The translations under genes were made by a program, and so were the position numbers. DNA of 27,174 nt, from positions 1 through 27,174 of the forward strand of contig NZ_LLZI01000281.1 in NCBI RefSeq assembly GCF_001509485.1, read 5' to 3'. Source of the stretch: Streptomyces sp. NRRL F-4489. GTDB taxonomy: Bacteria > Actinomycetota > Actinomycetes > Streptomycetales > Streptomycetaceae. How positions within the stretch are numbered: position 1 is the stretch's first letter; the number at the start of each line of letters is the position of its first letter. Below, piece after piece: positions 24,090 through 27,174 of this stretch. The notes beneath the pieces are model-generated. The model made no database searches and was not told the DNA's origin. It saw only the letters and a list, made by a program, of their open reading frames with translations.

Positions 24090-24722
24090 ATGATGGGACA
24101 CGCCGGAATGGCGGCCGCGGCCGTCCGCCACCTGCGCTCCACGGGCGCCCCCGCCACGACCGCGCCCCTGGCCGCCGGCGCACCCGCCCCCGGGGCACGC
24201 CCCCCGCTGCGCGCCGTACGCGACGGTGAACGCGCCCCCCTCGACCCGGCCGAATTCCGCGCCGTGCTGGGCCACTTCGCCAGCGGCGTCACGATCATCA
24301 CGGCCCCGGGACCGGACGGCCCGGCCGGCTTCGCCTGCCAGTCCTTCGCCTCCCTCTCCCTCGACCCGCCCCTGGTGGTCTTCATGGCGGGCCGCACCTC
24401 GACGACCTGGCCGCGGATCGCCCGCGCCGGCGTCTTCTGCGTCAACATCCTGGGCGCCGGACAAACGGCCCTGTGCCGCGCGTTCGCGGTCAGCGGCGCC
24501 GACAAGTTCGCCGGCGTCCGGCACTCCCCGGCCCCGGTCACCGGCTCCCCGCGGCTCGCGGACGTCCCCGCCTGGATCGACTGCGCCGTACACGCCGTCC
24601 ACACCGGCGGCGACCACCACCTCGTCGTCGGCCGCGTCGAGGCCCTGGGCACCGACCCCTCGTCCGCCGCCGCCGGCCCGCTCCTCTTCCACCGCGGCAC
24701 CTTCGGCCGCTTCGAGAGCTGA
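24090..24722 (+). CDS. HsaB-like flavin reductase
   Basis: A 210-residue flavin:NADH reductase of the short-chain FMN-binding split-barrel family. The core closely resembles my recollection of HsaB, the reductase of the steroid 3-HSA hydroxylase: DPAEFRAVLGHFASGVTIIT, GFACQSFASLSLDPPLVVF, GVFCVNIL, DKFAGV, and the GGDHHLVVGRVEAL segment with its GDH turn, ending in LLFHRGTFGRF. It would supply reduced flavin to a monooxygenase. No HsaA-type oxygenase lies in the window, so its partner must be elsewhere or could be another flavin-using enzyme. Residues 1-48 form an Ala/Pro-rich extension absent from HsaB. A start at the second ATG (24093) or later is possible. The operator in its promoter links it to the regulon. 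It ends one base before the MFS stop on the other strand. Confidence 0.87.
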   Translation: MMGHAGMAAAAVRHLRSTGAPATTAPLAAGAPAPGARPPLRAVRDGERAPLDPAEFRAVLGHFASGVTIITAPGPDGPAGFACQSFASLSLDPPLVVFMAGRTSTTWPRIARAGVFCVNILGAGQTALCRAFAVSGADKFAGVRHSPAPVTGSPRLADVPAWIDCAVHAVHTGGDHHLVVGRVEALGTDPSSAAAGPLLFHRGTFGRFES

Positions 24723-24723
24723 C

Positions 24724-26010
24724 CTAGGCGGCGTCCTTCCGCCTCCGCAGCACCAGCGCCATCAGCGCCGCCACCGCGCACAGCGCCCCCGACGCGTACC
24801 ACACCGGGTCATACGTACCGAACGCGTCCCGCGCCAGCCCGCCCAGATAGGCGATGAGCGCGGCCCCGACCTGGTGGGCGGCCAGCACCCACCCGAAGAC
24901 GATCGCACTGTCCTCGCCGTAGTGGGCACGGCACAGCGCCAACGTGGGCGGGACAGTGGCCACCCAGTCCAGCCCGTAGAAGACGATGAAGAACACCATC
25001 GGCGGATGCACCGTGGCCGCCATCAGCATCGGCAGCACCAAGAGCGACAGCCCCCGCAGCCCGTAATAGACGGCGAGCAGACGCCGCGTATCGAAGCGGT
25101 CGGTGAGCCAGCCGGAACCAACGGTCCCCGCGATATCGAACACCCCGATCACCGCCAGCAGCGACGCCGCCGCGGTCATCGGCATACCGTGATCGTGCGC
25201 GGCCGGCACGAAATGCGTCTTGACCAGCCCGTTCGTCGTCGCGCCGCAGATCGCGAACGTCCCGGCCAGCAGCCAGAACGGCCCCGTCCGAGCCGCCGAG
25301 AACAGCGCCCCCACGGCCCGCCGCGCGGCCCCGCGCCGCGGCAGCGGCTTGGCCACGAACTCCTCGGCACCGTACGGCGCGACCCCCACATCCGCCGGAT
25401 GATCGCGCAGCAGCAGCCACACCAAGGGCACAACGGCCAGCGCCGCCACCGCCACCGTGACCGCGGCCGGCCGCCACCCGTACCGCTGAACGACCACCGA
25501 CAACAACGGCAGAAACACCAACTGCCCCGACGCACCGGCCGCCGTGAGAATCCCGCTCACCAGACCCCGCCGAGCCGCAAACCACCGATTGGTCACCGTC
25601 GCCGCGAACGCCAGCGCCATCGACCCGCTGCCCAGCCCCACCAGCACGCCCCACAGCAGCACCAGCTGCCAGCTCGCGCGCATGAAGACGGTCAGCCCCG
25701 CGCCCACCGCGATCACGGTGAGCGCGGCGGCCACCACCCGCCGGATCCCGAACCGGTCCATCAAGGCGGCCGCGAACGGCGCCGTCACCCCGTACAGCGC
25801 CAGATTGACCGACACCGCCAGCCCGATCGTCCCCCGCGACCAGCCGAACTCCTCGTGCAGCGGATCGATCAGCAGCCCCGGCAACGACGCGAAACCGGCC
25901 GCCCCGATCAACGTCAGAAACGTGACCCCGGCGACCACCCACGCCCGATGCGGCCGCCGGCCACGCGACGCCACCGGAGCCACCACCGGCTCAACAATTG
26001 TCCTGTTCAC
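24724..26010 (-). CDS. Major facilitator superfamily transporter (OFA-like)
   Basis: A 428-residue integral membrane protein with about 12 predicted helices in two halves joined by a basic loop (KPLPRRGAARRAVG). The loop between helices 2 and 3 carries the MFS signature as DRFGIRR, and its second-half equivalent is WLTDRFDTRR. The pattern, with HEEFGWSRGTIGLAVSVNLALYG and RYGWRPAA, resembles oxalate/formate- and monocarboxylate-type MFS carriers that import organic acids. The substrate is unknown; uptake of the acid degraded by the regulon is an attractive but unproven idea. The GTG at 26010 is chosen because homologues start near this point. GTG at 26061 is an alternative closer to the upstream alcohol dehydrogenase gene, with which it is probably co-transcribed. 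Neither has a good ribosome-binding site. Confidence 0.85.
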   Translation of the reverse strand: MNRTIVEPVVAPVASRGRRPHRAWVVAGVTFLTLIGAAGFASLPGLLIDPLHEEFGWSRGTIGLAVSVNLALYGVTAPFAAALMDRFGIRRVVAAALTVIAVGAGLTVFMRASWQLVLLWGVLVGLGSGSMALAFAATVTNRWFAARRGLVSGILTAAGASGQLVFLPLLSVVVQRYGWRPAAVTVAVAALAVVPLVWLLLRDHPADVGVAPYGAEEFVAKPLPRRGAARRAVGALFSAARTGPFWLLAGTFAICGATTNGLVKTHFVPAAHDHGMPMTAAASLLAVIGVFDIAGTVGSGWLTDRFDTRRLLAVYYGLRGLSLLVLPMLMAATVHPPMVFFIVFYGLDWVATVPPTLALCRAHYGEDSAIVFGWVLAAHQVGAALIAYLGGLARDAFGTYDPVWYASGALCAVAALMALVLRRRKDAA

Positions 26011-26085
26011 GCCCACAGCTTCGGCGACCCGCCCCGCCGGAACGAGCGGCCCGAGGGCCACCCTTCGCCAGGATCGGGCCAGCCG

Positions 26086-27156
26086 TCACTCCCCGAAGAC
26101 CAGCACCGCCCGCGCCACCCGCCCCCGGTGCGCGTCGTCCGCCGCCCTGGCGAAGTCCTCGACGTCGTACGTCGCGGTCACCAACTCGTCCAGCAGCAGC
26201 CGCCCTTCGCGGTACAGCCGGGCGTACAGCGCGATGTCCCGCTGCGGCCGGGACGACCCGTAGCGGCAGCCGAGGATCGATTTGTCCAGATACATCGACG
26301 AGACCAGGAAGGACGCCTCGGCCCCGGCCGGCGGCACGCCCAGCAGCACCGCCTGCCCGTGCCGGTCCAGCAGATCGACCGCCTGCCGGATCAGCCGGGT
26401 GCTGCCCACGCACTCAAAAGCGTGGTCGGCGCCGGCCGGCAGGATCGCCTTCACCGCCTTCACCGCGTCCGGCACCGCCGAGGCGTCCACGAAATGCGTC
26501 GCCCCGAACTGCCGGGCCACCGCCTCCTTCGCCGGGTTGGCGTCCACCGCCACGATCACCGACGCCCCCGCGAGCCGCGCCCCCTGGAGGACGTTCAGCC
26601 CGATCCCGCCGGCCCCGATCACCACCACCGAGTCCCCGCGGTCCACCCGCGCGCGGTTCAGCACCGCGCCCACCCCGGTCAGCACCCCGCACCCGATCAG
26701 CGCGGCCGAGGCCATCGGTATCTCCTCGGGGATCTTCACCGCCTGAACGGCCTTGACGACGGTACGTTCCGCGAACGCCGAGTTCGACGCGAAGTTGAAC
26801 AGCTCGGCCCCGCCCCGCCGGAACGGCTTCCCCGGCATCCCGATCGCCGTACGGCACATCGTCGGCCGCCCCCGGTCGCACTCCGCACAGGCCCCGCAGT
26901 TCGCCAGCGTCGACAACGCCACATGATCCCCGGGCACCACATGCGTCACCCCGGGCCCAACGGCCTCCACCACCCCCGCCCCCTCATGCCCCAACACCAC
27001 CGGCACCGGAAACGGAATAGTCCCATCAATCACCGACAAATCGCTGTGACACAGCCCGGCCGCCCGAACCCCCACCAGCACCTCCCCCCCCCACAGGGGC
27101 ACCCCCCCCTCCAGCAGCGCGATCAACCCCTCGCCGGGGGGGCTCTCCTGGGCCAC
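26086..27156 (-). CDS. Zinc-dependent medium-chain alcohol dehydrogenase (5' end uncertain)
   Basis: A 356-residue (as given) medium-chain dehydrogenase. The catalytic zinc site is marked by AGLCHSDL and GHEGAG, and the structural zinc loop by CGACAECDRGRPTMC. The Rossmann fold GAGGIGLNVLQGARLAG with VDANPAKEA has an aspartate at the strand end, which favours NAD+. It oxidises an alcohol to an aldehyde or ketone. The N-terminus before GEVLVGVRAAGLC does not look like a normal family start, and the frame remains open to the end of the window. The first 100 bases contain C runs of seven to nine on the plus strand. So the start may lie outside the window, or a frameshift may be present. It is followed at close range by the MFS gene. 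Confidence 0.8.
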   Translation of the reverse strand: MAQESPPGEGLIALLEGGVPLWGGEVLVGVRAAGLCHSDLSVIDGTIPFPVPVVLGHEGAGVVEAVGPGVTHVVPGDHVALSTLANCGACAECDRGRPTMCRTAIGMPGKPFRRGGAELFNFASNSAFAERTVVKAVQAVKIPEEIPMASAALIGCGVLTGVGAVLNRARVDRGDSVVVIGAGGIGLNVLQGARLAGASVIVAVDANPAKEAVARQFGATHFVDASAVPDAVKAVKAILPAGADHAFECVGSTRLIRQAVDLLDRHGQAVLLGVPPAGAEASFLVSSMYLDKSILGCRYGSSRPQRDIALYARLYREGRLLLDELVTATYDVEDFARAADDAHRGRVARAVLVFGE

Positions 27157-27174
27157 CCGCCGGTAGACCGGCAG

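Overview
The window is very G+C-rich chromosomal DNA from an actinomycete, almost certainly Streptomyces. Coding regions show strong G/C third-position bias, and starts are often GTG or leaderless. The protein encoded at 10217-12682 (minus) matches the regulatory Ser/Thr kinase AfsK of Streptomyces, down to Lys44 and Thr168. No RNA genes, insertion sequences, phage genes or CRISPR arrays were seen.

Layout. 1-623: a G-rich leader and a small secreted repeat peptide, closed by a strong terminator. 793-4264: an acyl-CoA synthetase, an F420/LLM oxidoreductase and a GNAT acetyltransferase. 4415-8703: a FadD3-type acyl-CoA ligase divergent from an operon of Ltp-type thiolase/aldolase, DUF35 partner and crotonase. 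8749-12682: a lipoprotein, a four-helix membrane protein and afsK. 12683-13522: an 840-bp gene-free region with an 11-bp triple repeat and an inverted DnaA-box pair. 13523-14170: a TetR regulator. 14487-17714: a Ddn-like deazaflavin oxidoreductase and an acyl-CoA dehydrogenase divergent from a second Ltp-type protein. 17855-19156: a PdxH-like flavoprotein convergent with a second DUF35 protein. 19434-22704: an ADP-forming acyl-CoA synthetase and a PaaG-like crotonase. 22720-23894: an ECF sigma factor coupled to a membrane protein. 24090-27174: an HsaB-like flavin reductase, an MFS transporter and a zinc alcohol dehydrogenase.

The main result is a shared palindrome, CTGAC-N5-GTCAG. It is perfect at five promoters or divergent regions (793, 6104, 19213, 19331, 19355) and has one mismatch at 16409, 16502 and 24062. 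A weaker copy overlaps the start of the TetR gene (13515). It lies before every acyl-CoA-type catabolic unit but was not found before the lipoprotein, membrane protein, afsK, GNAT or ECF genes. I infer a TetR-controlled regulon, perhaps autoregulated by the TetR protein encoded here. It would activate a carboxylic acid by three ligases, then process it through dehydrogenation, hydration/isomerisation and retro-aldol cleavage by Ltp/DUF35 pairs, helped by F420- and flavin-dependent enzymes. The set resembles steroid side-chain and ring catabolism in mycobacteria and rhodococci (FadD3, Ltp2/ChsH2, HsaB). However, KstR-type motifs and core ring-opening genes are absent, so the substrate is unknown and may be another alicyclic or isoprenoid acid.
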